Positions 30,843-39,755 of a DNA stretch of 64,000 nucleotides are shown piece after piece. How positions within the stretch are numbered: position 1 is the first letter of the stretch; each line of letters starts with the position of its first letter. Origin of the DNA: Henriciella sp. (GTDB lineage: Bacteria > Pseudomonadota > Alphaproteobacteria > Caulobacterales > Hyphomonadaceae); the NCBI GenBank assembly GCA_013214545.1, contig JABSQB010000002.1:131798-195797 (forward strand), given 5' to 3'. Under the pieces are notes generated by a model that was not told the DNA's origin, searched no databases, and saw only the letters and a list, made by a program, of their open reading frames with translations. The position numbers and the translations under genes are program-made.

Positions 30843-32402
30843 TTAACCAGTTCTTACTTTTGCCTTTGAGCCGGTCGATTTTTTGGCCGAGCTGGCGCGC
30901 GGTTTACGCTTGGTTTTGGCACTCCGACTGCCCGAAGCTGCGGCCTTTTTTGGTGCAGGAGCAGGCTTTGGCCGGCTCAGATCGATGCCCGCAAGATCGG
31001 CCATTTCCTCGAAACTCTCCCAGATGCACTGAGCGTAGAATTCCGGGTCCTTCACGATTTCGCGATCCGCGGTGAAGGTGATGGTCGCTTCGTTGACATA
31101 GCTCTGCACAACGTGGCCGAGTGCCATGCCATCCAGCAGGCATAGAAGCCCCTGCATTGAAACGAGTTTTGCGCCAGCCTGATAGATCGGCACGGGTGGC
31201 CCTGGAACGTTTGTCACGACTGTATTGATCACTGGCCGCGCCATGTAATTGGCAACGCCCAGGCGCGAATAAAGCTGTGCCCCGAGCGCCATAAACAGCG
31301 CTGGCGAAACCTTACTCGCCTCAGTCATCTGACGGGCGCCGAGCGCGCTGGTCATTTCTTTAGAGCGGCTGGTCTGATCGAAGACATATTCCATCCGCTC
31401 TTTCGGGTCAGCGATATGGGTACCCAGAGGTGCGATCATCGCCGACACCTGGTTGCCCATCGTGTTCTTCTCACCCTCAGTCCGGACCGAGATCGGCGCC
31501 ATCGCCGTCATGGTCGTCTTGGGCAAGTCATTGTGATGTTTGAGGTATTTGTGCAGACCGCCCCCAATGATGGTGAGCATGACATCATTGACCTTGGCAC
31601 CCTCAACCAAGCCGCGCAGGGCTTTGATATGGGCGAGTTCGAACACCTGTCCATCGACGACGCGATGCGGTGAGATCTTTGTATTGAAACGCGTTTTCGG
31701 GGCCTCAATCGCAGCCTTCAGGCCGAACTCACCGCGAAGCATGCCGCGAGCGGTGCGGTAAAGCCCTGGTACAGCCTGAGCCGATACGCCCATCTGACGA
31801 ATCGGATTGAGCCAGGCGCGGGCATATCCCTTGGCGAACATGCCGACCCGATTCGGGTATTTCTCCGGCTTCCAGTCATCCGGCTCATTCGGCGGCGTGA
31901 CATCTGGCTTGGGCGTATGTAGCGCCTGCATCAGGTCGATGCCGGACATGCCATCAATCGCGGCATGGTGAACCTTCGAAACAATTGCGTAAGAGCCTTT
32001 CGGAATACCCGGAATATTATCCAGACCTTCAACCACGGTCATTTCCCAAGGCGGACGAGACAGATCGAGCGGGCGCGCAAACAGGCGCGCGGCCTGAATG
32101 TTCAACTGGCGCATATCGCCAGGCTTCGGCAGCGCAACGTGGCGAACATGATATTCGAGATCGAAATCAGCGTCTTCGACCCAATACGGGTAGTCGACAT
32201 TGAACGGCACTTTGACGAGCTTCTGACGCATCGTCTTGGAAAACCGCATCCGCTCTTCGTAGAACCGCAAGATATCCTTGAAGCGAACGAAACCGCCGGG
32301 CGCGGTTGACGGGTCGTAAATCAGGATCGACCCGATATGCATTGGCGAACTTGGCGTTTCCATCGCCACGAACGAGGCATCCATGCCTTGTAATTGTTCC
32401 AT
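30843..32402 (-). CDS. Wax ester synthase/diacylglycerol acyltransferase (WS/DGAT)
   Basis: The 519-residue protein has the WS/DGAT condensation fold with the active-site motif H-H-A-A-I-D-G at residues 145-151. Other features are an N-terminal MEQLQGMDASFVAME block and the PLDLSRPPWEMTVVEGL and NTVVTNVPGPPVPIY segments. It joins acyl-CoA to a fatty alcohol or diacylglycerol to make storage lipid. After residue 475 the protein ends in a Lys/Ala/Ser/Pro-rich basic tail similar in composition to the phasin-like protein, perhaps a DNA- or granule-contact tail. A lipase-like gene lies downstream. Confidence 0.92.
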   Translation of the reverse strand: MEQLQGMDASFVAMETPSSPMHIGSILIYDPSTAPGGFVRFKDILRFYEERMRFSKTMRQKLVKVPFNVDYPYWVEDADFDLEYHVRHVALPKPGDMRQLNIQAARLFARPLDLSRPPWEMTVVEGLDNIPGIPKGSYAIVSKVHHAAIDGMSGIDLMQALHTPKPDVTPPNEPDDWKPEKYPNRVGMFAKGYARAWLNPIRQMGVSAQAVPGLYRTARGMLRGEFGLKAAIEAPKTRFNTKISPHRVVDGQVFELAHIKALRGLVEGAKVNDVMLTIIGGGLHKYLKHHNDLPKTTMTAMAPISVRTEGEKNTMGNQVSAMIAPLGTHIADPKERMEYVFDQTSRSKEMTSALGARQMTEASKVSPALFMALGAQLYSRLGVANYMARPVINTVVTNVPGPPVPIYQAGAKLVSMQGLLCLLDGMALGHVVQSYVNEATITFTADREIVKDPEFYAQCIWESFEEMADLAGIDLSRPKPAPAPKKAAASGSRSAKTKRKPRASSAKKSTGSKAKVRTG

Positions 32403-32702
32403 CTCAGTCTCCCAACCCGGTCTTCGCGGTGCACTGTAACGGCCCTTACGGTAAACCGGCTAAGAAACATATGACGGGTTGTGCGCAATTTGACCAGTCT
32501 TGCTCCCTTCTCAGGCGAAATTTGAATCGACAATCGTTGATGAGTGGAAAGATCAGCATCCACCAAACAGTGTCCCAGAGCAGGCATGGACTGAATTCAA
32601 CACCAGCAACTTATCTCTGTGTCTGCATTCATCCGCCCAAAGACAAAGTTGATTTTGACATGATCTAATTTGTGTTAGCGGAAGGATTCGGGGGGATTCA
32701 CC
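32403..32702. other. Intergenic region between divergent WS/DGAT and MFS genes
   Basis: About 300 bases separating two divergent genes. It must hold both promoters, but no clear -35/-10 pair, operator or RNA was recognised. A purine-rich GGGGGGA lies 8-14 bases before the GTG start of the MFS gene and may be its ribosome binding site. Confidence 0.5.
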
Positions 32703-33983
32703 GTGAGTGAAACAGTCTCAAAATCGCGCGTTGTCGCCTTTGTCTGCGCGATCGTGTTTTTCGACGCGGTCGGGTTTGGGCTGCTGATGCCGATTATGCC
32801 AGAGCTGCTTGCTGACGTGGCCGGCCTGTCGATCAGTGAAGGCGCGACCATTGCGGGGCTGCTGCTGACCACATTTGCGATCATGCAGTTTCTGTTTGCG
32901 CCAATCCTTGGCGGGCTAAGTGATCGGTTCGGACGCCGCCCCGTGCTTTTGATCGCGCTGCTCGGCTTTGCTCTGGACAGTTTCATCATGGCCTGGGCGC
33001 CGAACCTCACCTGGTTGTTTGTGGCGCGCCTCGTTTCTGGCATCTGCGGCGCGACTTATGCGGCAGCTTATGCCTGTCTCGTCGACGTGTCAGAGCCGGA
33101 GGAGCGCGCAAAATATTTCGGCTATGCTGGCGCGGCGCTCGGCCTCGGCTTCATTTTCGGCCCAGCGCTTGGCGGCCTGCTGGGAGAGTATTGGGTGCGA
33201 CTCCCCTTCGTCGCAGCGGGTATTCTGATCGCGCTTGTGGCGATCTGGGGCTATTTCATGTTCCCGGAGACCCTGAAGGAAGAGAACCGCAGGAGCTTCT
33301 CACTCTTGCGTGCAAACCCGCTCGGCAGCCTGATCTCAATCGCCCGGCACCCGAGCGTGGTGATTGTCCTCGCGGCCCTGTTCCTGATCCAACTCAGCAA
33401 CCATTCCTATTCGAGTATCTGGTCCTTCTTCACTGCAGAAGTGGCGGGCTGGTCACCCTTCCTGATCGGGCTTTCGGTGAGTGCTTGTGGCTTCGGCATG
33501 GCCGCCGTGCAGAGCGCCCTTACCGGTCCGGTCATCGCGCGCTTTGGGGAGGTCAAAGCCGTCTATTTTGCGGTCGCTGTGGGCCTTATCTCGTTCGGTA
33601 TTCTCGCCGTCGCGACGTCTGCCATTCACATATATCTGGCCATCGCCATTGGTGTGTTTTCGGCCTTCCTCAGTCCGGCTTTGCAATCGCTGATGACCAG
33701 CCGCACGCCAGCTGACTCTCAAGGCGAGCTGCAGGGCGCGATTACCAGCCTGTACAGCCTCGCTTCGATCATCAGTCCAGCCGCGATGGCGCTGATCTTT
33801 ACCGCTTATACAGATGAGCCCGGCATCTATCTGCCGGGCGCACCGTTCGTTCTTGCTGCCGCGCTGATCGTTGGCGCAGCTTGTATTTTTGCGGTCGCCG
33901 CCCGTCGCCTCGCCAAGGATGCTCTGCCCCCGGCGCAGGCCACTGAGACGGCGGAAACGGCTGTTGCCGAGACCTTCGACTAG
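32703..33983 (+). CDS. MFS transporter, TetA-like drug/H+ antiporter family
   Basis: The 426-residue protein has 12 predicted transmembrane segments. Motif A is G-G-L-S-D-R-F-G-R-R-P in the loop after helix two, and motif C resembles LGLGFIFGPALGGLLG in helix five. Both are typical of 12-TMS antiporters near TetA/Bcr. Substrate is not predictable; tetracycline resistance should not be assumed. The start codon is GTG. Its stop is interlocked with the convergent thiolase gene (CTAG). Confidence 0.88.
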   Translation: MSETVSKSRVVAFVCAIVFFDAVGFGLLMPIMPELLADVAGLSISEGATIAGLLLTTFAIMQFLFAPILGGLSDRFGRRPVLLIALLGFALDSFIMAWAPNLTWLFVARLVSGICGATYAAAYACLVDVSEPEERAKYFGYAGAALGLGFIFGPALGGLLGEYWVRLPFVAAGILIALVAIWGYFMFPETLKEENRRSFSLLRANPLGSLISIARHPSVVIVLAALFLIQLSNHSYSSIWSFFTAEVAGWSPFLIGLSVSACGFGMAAVQSALTGPVIARFGEVKAVYFAVAVGLISFGILAVATSAIHIYLAIAIGVFSAFLSPALQSLMTSRTPADSQGELQGAITSLYSLASIISPAAMALIFTAYTDEPGIYLPGAPFVLAAALIVGAACIFAVAARRLAKDALPPAQATETAETAVAETFD

Positions 33984-35224
33984 ATCCGCTCGATAATCAC
34001 AGCCGGAGCCATGCCGCCAGCAGCGCACATGGTAATCAGGCCATACTTTCCGCCAGAGCGTTCGAGCTCATCAAGAGCAGTACCGATCAGGATTGAACCC
34101 GTCGCCCCGATCGGGTGACCAAGCGCCATGGCGCCGCCATTGATGTTCACTTTCTCACGGTCGAGATCGAGATGACGGATAAAGCGCTCAGCGACGACAG
34201 AAAACGCCTCATTGATTTCCCAGACGTCGATATCGTCCTTGGAGAGCCCGGCTTTGTCGAGCACCTTCTTCGCCGCATTTACCGGCGCGTTCAGCATCAG
34301 CGTCGGGCAGTCGCCCATATTTGCAGTCGCGACGATCCGGGCGCGCGGGGACCAGCCATTCTTGTCGACCGCTTCCTTTGAGGCCAGCAACAGGGCCGCG
34401 GCTCCATCGACGACGCCGGACGAGTTACCGGCATGGTGCACGTGATTCATCTTACCTTCGAGCTCAGGATATTTCTTAGTCACCATGGTGCCGTAAGTGT
34501 TGCCATGATCATCGACCGGGATGTCCATGAACATGTTGAACACCGTCTTCAGACCACCAAGGCTTTCCATGGTGGTACCCGGACGTGGGAACTCTTCTTT
34601 GTCGAGGGCGAGCGTTCCATCCGGATTGTGAACCGGGACCACCGATTTATCAAAGCGGCCTTCCTCGATGGCGCGCGCGGCGCGTTCCTGGCTGACCACG
34701 GCGAGTTGGTCGACGGCTTCGCGGTCAATGCCTTCCAGCGTCGCGATCGCATCGGCGCAGACGCCCTGCTGCGACTGCGGGTGTTTTTCACGCAGGCTCA
34801 TATTGCCAGCGTCGAGCATTGGCGGAACTTTTGGGTCTGCGGTGGCTGAGGTGTAGCTCATCATCTCGGTTCCGCCGGCGATGACGACGTCTTCCATGCC
34901 CGACATGACCTGCGCCGCAGCGAGGTTCACGGTCGTAATGCCTGAGCCGCAGAAACGGTCGAGCGTCACACCGGAGGCTTTGACATCATATCCTGCATCA
35001 AGCGCCGCCATGCGGCCAAGGTCAGCGCCTTGAGCGCCGCGTTGGGAGCTTGTGCCCCAGATGATGTCATCGACCTCTGAGGTGTTCAGATCATTGCGAT
35101 CGCGAATAGCCGACAGCACCGTCGCTGCCAGATGTTGCGGGTGCAGGTGGGCGAGCGCGCCCTTCCCTTGCTTTCCGATTCCGCGAGGGGTGCGGCAGGC
35201 ATCAATAATATAAGCTTCGGCCAT
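33980..35224 (-). CDS. Acetyl-CoA acetyltransferase / thiolase
   Basis: The 414-residue enzyme has the thiolase active-site Cys in L-D-R-F-C-G-S-G, the C-terminal His motif in GGAMALGHPIGATGS and the second Cys in MCAAGGMAPA. NEAFSVVAERF is a standard block. It either joins two acetyl-CoA or cleaves 3-ketoacyl-CoA. Its closest functional setting here is the nearby lipid genes. The long loop before the C-terminal half and the absence of phaB or fadB beside it leave the direction open. Confidence 0.92.
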   Translation of the reverse strand: MAEAYIIDACRTPRGIGKQGKGALAHLHPQHLAATVLSAIRDRNDLNTSEVDDIIWGTSSQRGAQGADLGRMAALDAGYDVKASGVTLDRFCGSGITTVNLAAAQVMSGMEDVVIAGGTEMMSYTSATADPKVPPMLDAGNMSLREKHPQSQQGVCADAIATLEGIDREAVDQLAVVSQERAARAIEEGRFDKSVVPVHNPDGTLALDKEEFPRPGTTMESLGGLKTVFNMFMDIPVDDHGNTYGTMVTKKYPELEGKMNHVHHAGNSSGVVDGAAALLLASKEAVDKNGWSPRARIVATANMGDCPTLMLNAPVNAAKKVLDKAGLSKDDIDVWEINEAFSVVAERFIRHLDLDREKVNINGGAMALGHPIGATGSILIGTALDELERSGGKYGLITMCAAGGMAPAVIIERI

Positions 35225-35321
35225 TAGGGGTCTCCGTCATCATGAGTGTGACGGAGATATGCTTTACGCGCACGTCAACGACAAGCCGTGACGTTGCGTG
35301 ATCGATCCTTATGGCAATGGC

Positions 35322-35930
35322 CTAATTCTGATTGTAACCGTCGCGATCAAGGACCTTGTTGAGCTCCATGAAGTAGCCATCGCGGTCGAACAGATAACAG
35401 GTGCGCACCACGATATCCGGACCATCGCCGCGGCCAGGATAAGTCGTATTGCTGGCCTCAGTGGTCACTTTGATGCCCGGCAGTTCCGCCGCAGCATCGC
35501 AATGCTCGTCGACCTTTTCGGTGTTGAAGACCAGGATGGCATCGCCGATCCCCATCCGCTCCGGCGCATAGCCGCGCTCAAGCGGTGGATCGAGCCATTC
35601 GAGCAAACCAATCCAACCGACCCAGCTATCATTCGAGCTGAGCAGAACCAGACGTGCCTTCGCCCCTGGCTCACCCGCTGGCAAAGCGACGCCGCTCATT
35701 GTGACTTCGGTATCGTAATTGACTTCGAACTCGAGCACGTCGCGATAGAGCTTCAGGGACTCATCGATGTCATCGACGATGAGACTGACGCGGCGCAGAT
35801 CGGTGGGGAACTTCTGCTCGTCGGCGTTTGGCGCGGCAACGGTGGTCGACGAGGCCGGCGCCTCTGCTGCCTGGAGCGCGCAGCCAGACACCAAACCGAC
35901 CGCCATCAACGCTGCTATCCAGTGTTTCAT
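35322..35930 (-). CDS. VOC (glyoxalase-like) domain lipoprotein
   Basis: The 202-residue protein begins with a lipoprotein signal (VGLVSGCALQ, lipidated at Cys17) and an Ala/Ser/Pro linker. A vicinal-oxygen-chelate domain follows (RRVSLIVDDIDESLKLYRDVLEFEV; then DILVF-like DAILVFNTEKVDEHCDAAAELPGI and FDRDGYFMELNKVL). VOC enzymes are usually cytosolic, so an outer-membrane or periplasmic member is unusual. Metal ligands cannot be assigned with certainty. It is divergent from the peptidase at 36090. Confidence 0.8.
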   Translation of the reverse strand: MKHWIAALMAVGLVSGCALQAAEAPASSTTVAAPNADEQKFPTDLRRVSLIVDDIDESLKLYRDVLEFEVNYDTEVTMSGVALPAGEPGAKARLVLLSSNDSWVGWIGLLEWLDPPLERGYAPERMGIGDAILVFNTEKVDEHCDAAAELPGIKVTTEASNTTYPGRGDGPDIVVRTCYLFDRDGYFMELNKVLDRDGYNQN

Positions 35931-36089
35931 CCTCGTCTCCCAATCCTTGAAATCCTAGCCTTTTGTGAGCCAGACTCGCCATCAGGTCAAATGATATATC
36001 CTTTGATGCTAGCTTTCTGTTGCGACACCGCCGCGAATACGACACTTTCGACGCATAGATTCGGCTTTGACGAGGAACAGGGAGCTCCC

Positions 36090-37472
36090 ATGCGTACCAT
36101 TGCCGCCAGCTTAAGCGCACTTTCTATCGCCCTCACCGGACTGGCTCTGCCAGCCCACGCCGAACAAGTTACATCGGCCAAATCGACGGGTCTCATCCTG
36201 ATGGATGAGGAAGAGTATGACGCCCTGCCAGAGCGCGATCCATTGATGCGCGGGCGGCTTCCGCAATTTGTCGACCTGAGCAGTTTCTTCCCGACCCCGG
36301 GCCATCAGGGCGCGCAAGGCTCGTGCGTCGGCTGGGCGGTCGGCTATGCGCTGAAAACCTATCAGGAAGCGCTTGAGTTCAACATCTCACAGCCGCAAGC
36401 CTGGGATCATTTCAGCCCGGCCTTTGTTTTTAACTCCATCAAGCAGGGCAATGATTGTAGCGCTGGCAGTCGCATTTCAGATGCCCTCGAATTCGTCGCC
36501 AACACGGGCGCGGTGCGGATGGATGACTTCCCCTATGAGGAGGCCCAGTGCTATCCACCCAGCGAGGATATGAGCTCGCTTGCCCGCGACTACACAATCA
36601 AAAGCTATCGCCGCCTGCAGCGCGACGGCATGCTGTTCGCCATCCGCGAGGCCCTGTCGAACGAGAAGCCGGTCGTCATCGCGATGCGGGTCTTCCCAAG
36701 CTTCGAAGACTGGGATGGCGGCGGCAATTATCGCCACGATCCAGATATTGAGTTCCAGGTCGATTATCATGCCGTCACAGTGGTCGGGTATGATGATGAG
36801 CGCCGCGCGCTCAAGATCATCAATTCCTGGGGCACCGAGTGGGGCGATGACGGGTTTTTCTGGATGGATTACCGCGCCGCGCGCCAGTTGATTGCAGAAG
36901 CCTATGTCACCACCGACCGCCTATTCGATGAGCCGTATCCCGAAGAAGACGGCATTGTCCTGGCGCTCGATCCGAACTCGCCGCGTGGCAACAGCGCTGC
37001 GTCTGGCGCACCCATCGAGGAAGAAGCCGATGAGGCGCCGCCAGCTGAGCCTATCCAGCTCGATGTGAACATGCTGGCCAACGCGGTCACAGGTCATGTC
37101 GGACGTAGCCCGGAAGGCCAGACGCCGATGGGCTATGATTTCTATCCCGCTTCCGTCTGGCTTAATCTGGATGAACCTTATCTCGAGCAGATCGAGTCTG
37201 TGCGCTACTACTTCTACCACCGGACGTTCTTCAATCCGATGCGGCCGGTCGAGGACTCGAACGTCTTCCTGGCGACCTGGAAAGGCTATGGCTGCATCGA
37301 GAATGCGGAAGTCAAAGTGAAGCTGAAGACAGGCGAGGAACTCGCAGCGCCGTTTAATCTGTGCACGATCTGGGATCGTTTTCATCCCGGCGCATTCCGC
37401 AAGGATGGCAGCCGTGGCGGCACCGCGCCGCTGTCAGATCATGAGGATTTTGACAAACGGAACGGCGACTAA
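36090..37472 (+). CDS. Secreted papain-like (C1) peptidase with C-terminal YEATS-like domain
   Basis: The 460-residue protein has a Sec signal (ALTGLALPAHA) and a C1A peptidase domain with Gln73, Cys79 (QGAQGSCVGW), His227 (VDYHAVTVVGY) and Asn245 (IINSWGTEWGDDGF), so the catalytic set is complete. No propeptide of normal length is visible. A Pro/Glu linker (about 300-325) leads to a beta-rich domain at about 353-425. Its pattern VRYYFYHRTFF and NVFLATWKGYGCIENAEVKV matches prokaryotic YEATS domains (my recognition, not searched). GGGAGC precedes the ATG; open frame further left overlaps the divergent gene. Confidence 0.85.
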   Translation: MRTIAASLSALSIALTGLALPAHAEQVTSAKSTGLILMDEEEYDALPERDPLMRGRLPQFVDLSSFFPTPGHQGAQGSCVGWAVGYALKTYQEALEFNISQPQAWDHFSPAFVFNSIKQGNDCSAGSRISDALEFVANTGAVRMDDFPYEEAQCYPPSEDMSSLARDYTIKSYRRLQRDGMLFAIREALSNEKPVVIAMRVFPSFEDWDGGGNYRHDPDIEFQVDYHAVTVVGYDDERRALKIINSWGTEWGDDGFFWMDYRAARQLIAEAYVTTDRLFDEPYPEEDGIVLALDPNSPRGNSAASGAPIEEEADEAPPAEPIQLDVNMLANAVTGHVGRSPEGQTPMGYDFYPASVWLNLDEPYLEQIESVRYYFYHRTFFNPMRPVEDSNVFLATWKGYGCIENAEVKVKLKTGEELAAPFNLCTIWDRFHPGAFRKDGSRGGTAPLSDHEDFDKRNGD

Positions 37473-37666
37473 GACCGGTCGCACTTACCGCCTTTGAGAA
37501 TGAAGCGGCGATCGCAATATTTGCATTCGACCATGTCATCGTCGCCCATTTCGTACCAGACAATCGGGTGACCGAGCGCCCCGCCACCGCCATTGCAAGA
37601 CACTTTGCGCGTGTCGACGAGGATGACTTCCGGATTCTCATATGAAGGTGTCTTGGTCATGGACAT
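37469..37666 (-). CDS. Zinc-finger protein of the NDUFS6/zf-CHCC type
   Basis: The 65-residue protein has one Cys in RKVSCNGGGGALGHP, an H in GHP and a C-terminal VECKYCDRRFIL with two Cys, which together match the zf-CHCC family (homologues of complex I subunit NDUFS6). It is a stand-alone small protein in alphaproteobacteria. Its stop TAG overlaps the TAA of the convergent peptidase gene (CTAA). Start is the first ATG; a second ATG two codons later is equally possible. Confidence 0.88.
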   Translation of the reverse strand: MSMTKTPSYENPEVILVDTRKVSCNGGGGALGHPIVWYEMGDDDMVECKYCDRRFILKGGKCDRS

Positions 37667-37778
37667 TCTCTTCTCTTCCCCAAGGTGAAATTGCCAAACA
37701 CGCTGCCCTCCCGCTAGCTAGGCCTCGCGACGAGTCGCGTCAATGCGGCGCGTGCTGCGAACTGGAGCATCATAGCCT

Positions 37779-38402
37779 ATGACCCTGACTTTGTATCACT
37801 GTTCCCATGCCCGGTCCCTGCGCCCGCTTTGGTGCCTGGAGGAAATGCAGCTGGACTATGAGCTGATCAACCTCCCCTTCCCGCCGCGCGTGTTCGCCAA
37901 GGAATACAAGGAAATCAATCCGCTCGGCACGATCCCATTCCTGATTGATGGCGAGACGCGGATGACGGAGAGCAGCGGCATCTGCCACTATCTGACCCAG
38001 CGCTATGGCCCGACCGATCTCGATCTCCCAGTCGAGCATCCGGAATATGGGTCGTTTCTGAACTGGCTCTATTTCAGCGACGCCACCCTGACCTTTCCGC
38101 AAACTCTGGTCCTGCGATACACGCAGCTGGAGCCGGAGGAACGCCGTCTACCGCAAGCTGCAGAGGATTACGGCGCCTGGTTTTCAGGCCGGTTGCGACA
38201 TGTTGAAAGCGCTCTGGAAACGCGCGACTATCTGGTCGCGGGCAAATTCACCATTGCCGATATCGCCATTGGCTACGCGCTGCATCTGGCAGATCGCCTG
38301 CCGCCCATCCGTGATCGGCTTGGCCCGCATGCCCGCGACTATCTCGAACGCCTGAGAGCCCGCGACGCCTTCCTGAGGGCGCTAGAAAAACAAAAGACTT
38401 AG
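37779..38402 (+). CDS. Glutathione S-transferase family protein
   Basis: The 207-residue protein has an N-terminal thioredoxin-like GST domain (TLYHCSHARSLRPLWCLEE; then NPLGTIPFLIDG with the cis-Pro and TESSGICHYL with the glutathione-binding Glu-Ser) and an alpha-helical C-terminal domain with FTIADIAIGYALHLA. It is cytosolic and probably a glutathione transferase or isomerase; substrate is unknown. It is 53 bases upstream of the ABC ATPase on the same strand. Confidence 0.9.
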   Translation: MTLTLYHCSHARSLRPLWCLEEMQLDYELINLPFPPRVFAKEYKEINPLGTIPFLIDGETRMTESSGICHYLTQRYGPTDLDLPVEHPEYGSFLNWLYFSDATLTFPQTLVLRYTQLEPEERRLPQAAEDYGAWFSGRLRHVESALETRDYLVAGKFTIADIAIGYALHLADRLPPIRDRLGPHARDYLERLRARDAFLRALEKQKT

Positions 38403-38454
38403 CGAATCCGTTCGCCTTTCCTATATGGTGCAGCCTGAGCGCGAGGAGCCCTGC

Positions 38455-39396
38455 ATGACCGATCCTGAATATGCCATCGAAGCGATTGGGCTGGAAAAGA
38501 TCTATCGCGCGTCTGGCAAACTACCGGAAATGCGGGCGCTGAAGAGTATCGATCTCAAAATCAAGCGCGGATCGATGTTTGGCCTGCTCGGCCCGAATGG
38601 CGCGGGCAAATCGACCTTTATCAACATTCTCGCAGGGCTGGTGACTAAAACCTCGGGCACAGCACGCATATGGGGCCTGGATATAGATAAGCATCCGCGC
38701 TCCTCACGCGCCGCGATTGGTGTGGTGAATCAGGAAATCACCATGGACCCGTTCTTCACGCCATTGCAGGCGCTGGAGCTTCAAGCTGGATATTATGGCG
38801 TCCCGAAAGCGGATCGGCGCAGCATGGAGATCCTCACTGCGGTGGGTCTGGATGACAAGAAGGACGCCTATGTCCGGCAATTGTCGGGCGGGATGAAGCG
38901 GCGTCTGATGGTCGCCAAGGCGCTGGTGCACAATCCACCGGTCTTGATCCTGGACGAGCCGACCGCTGGCGTCGATGTCGAGCTGCGCCGCTCGCTCTGG
39001 GCTTATGTGCGCGAACTCCATGCCAATGGCACAACGATCATTCTGACAACGCATTACCTGGAAGAAGCCGAGGAGCTTTGCGACGAGATTGCGATTATTA
39101 GCCATGGCGAGGTTCTGGCTCAGGAACCGACCCCGCAATTATTGGCCCGGCTTGATCAGCGCTTGCTCCGGATTACGCCGAAAGATCCACTGACCAACGT
39201 GCCTTCGGGTCTCGCAGGGCTGAACGCAGAGCTTGCCGAAGATGGCGTTTTGAACATCACCTTCCGTAGCTCAGAAACCGGAATCGGGCGCTTGCTCGAG
39301 CGTGTCCGCGAAGCCGGGATCGGGGTTGCCGATCTTTCGACCGAGCAACCCAACCTGGAAGATGTCTTCGTCGCGATGACGACAGAGACGGCTTAA
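38455..39396 (+). CDS. ABC-2 type transporter ATP-binding protein
   Basis: The 313-residue ATPase has Walker A G-P-N-G-A-G-K-S at residues 46-53, Q-loop region VVNQEITMDPFFT, signature Q-L-S-G-G-M-K-R, Walker B VLILDEPTAGVD and switch H in TTHYLEEAEEL. The family drives ABC-2 export of polysaccharides, lipids or drugs. GGAGCC precedes the ATG at 38455. No permease lies beside it: the next gene is on the opposite strand and interlocks its stop at TTAA. The permease must be elsewhere or partner is shared. Confidence 0.92.
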   Translation: MTDPEYAIEAIGLEKIYRASGKLPEMRALKSIDLKIKRGSMFGLLGPNGAGKSTFINILAGLVTKTSGTARIWGLDIDKHPRSSRAAIGVVNQEITMDPFFTPLQALELQAGYYGVPKADRRSMEILTAVGLDDKKDAYVRQLSGGMKRRLMVAKALVHNPPVLILDEPTAGVDVELRRSLWAYVRELHANGTTIILTTHYLEEAEELCDEIAIISHGEVLAQEPTPQLLARLDQRLLRITPKDPLTNVPSGLAGLNAELAEDGVLNITFRSSETGIGRLLERVREAGIGVADLSTEQPNLEDVFVAMTTETA

Positions 39397-39755
39397 GCCT
39401 GCTTCACCAGGCGCAGTTCAATCCGTTTCAGCTCACGCAGAACATTGAGATGGTTCATGCGCATCCAGAACCAGATCTTGATCAGGCCGACGCCAAGGCT
39501 CGCCCAACCAAACAGCGCGCCCCAAAGGACAACCATTTTCAGGCTCTCCGCCTGAAGCATGTTATAGCCAGCCCAAAGTGACAACAGAAAGATCAGGAAG
39601 CTGATCACGAAGGCGAAGGCGGTCCAGTAGCGCAACGGCCCGCTAAACGTCATGCCCATTTGCTGGAACATGCCGACATCGTCTTCCAGCTCTTTCAGGA
39701 ACGCTTCGTCATCGGCGTTCAGGCTCGTCATCAGACGGTCTTCAAAACTACTCAT
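39393..39755 (-). CDS. DUF6768-like two-helix membrane protein paired with an ECF sigma factor
   Basis: The 120-residue protein has an acidic N-terminus (MSSFEDRLMTSLNADDEAFLKELEDD), then two transmembrane helices (about 46-67 and 76-99) and a basic C-terminus. This matches the family called DUF6768, which accompanies ECF sigma genes. Its first codons overlap the sigma gene end by eight bases, so translation is coupled. A role as anti-sigma or membrane anchor of the sigma factor is an inference. The stop interlocks with the ABC ATPase gene. Confidence 0.85.
   Translation of the reverse strand: MSSFEDRLMTSLNADDEAFLKELEDDVGMFQQMGMTFSGPLRYWTAFAFVISFLIFLLSLWAGYNMLQAESLKMVVLWGALFGWASLGVGLIKIWFWMRMNHLNVLRELKRIELRLVKQA

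Noticed and set aside
32703-33983. Tetracycline resistance determinant
   Set aside because: The MFS motifs A and C are shared by many antiporters and no TetR gene lies beside it.
35298-36089. An extension of the C1 peptidase frame by 264 codons to the left
   Set aside because: It would read opposite the VOC lipoprotein gene and put the clear signal peptide in the middle of the protein; the ATG at 36090 has a ribosome binding site.
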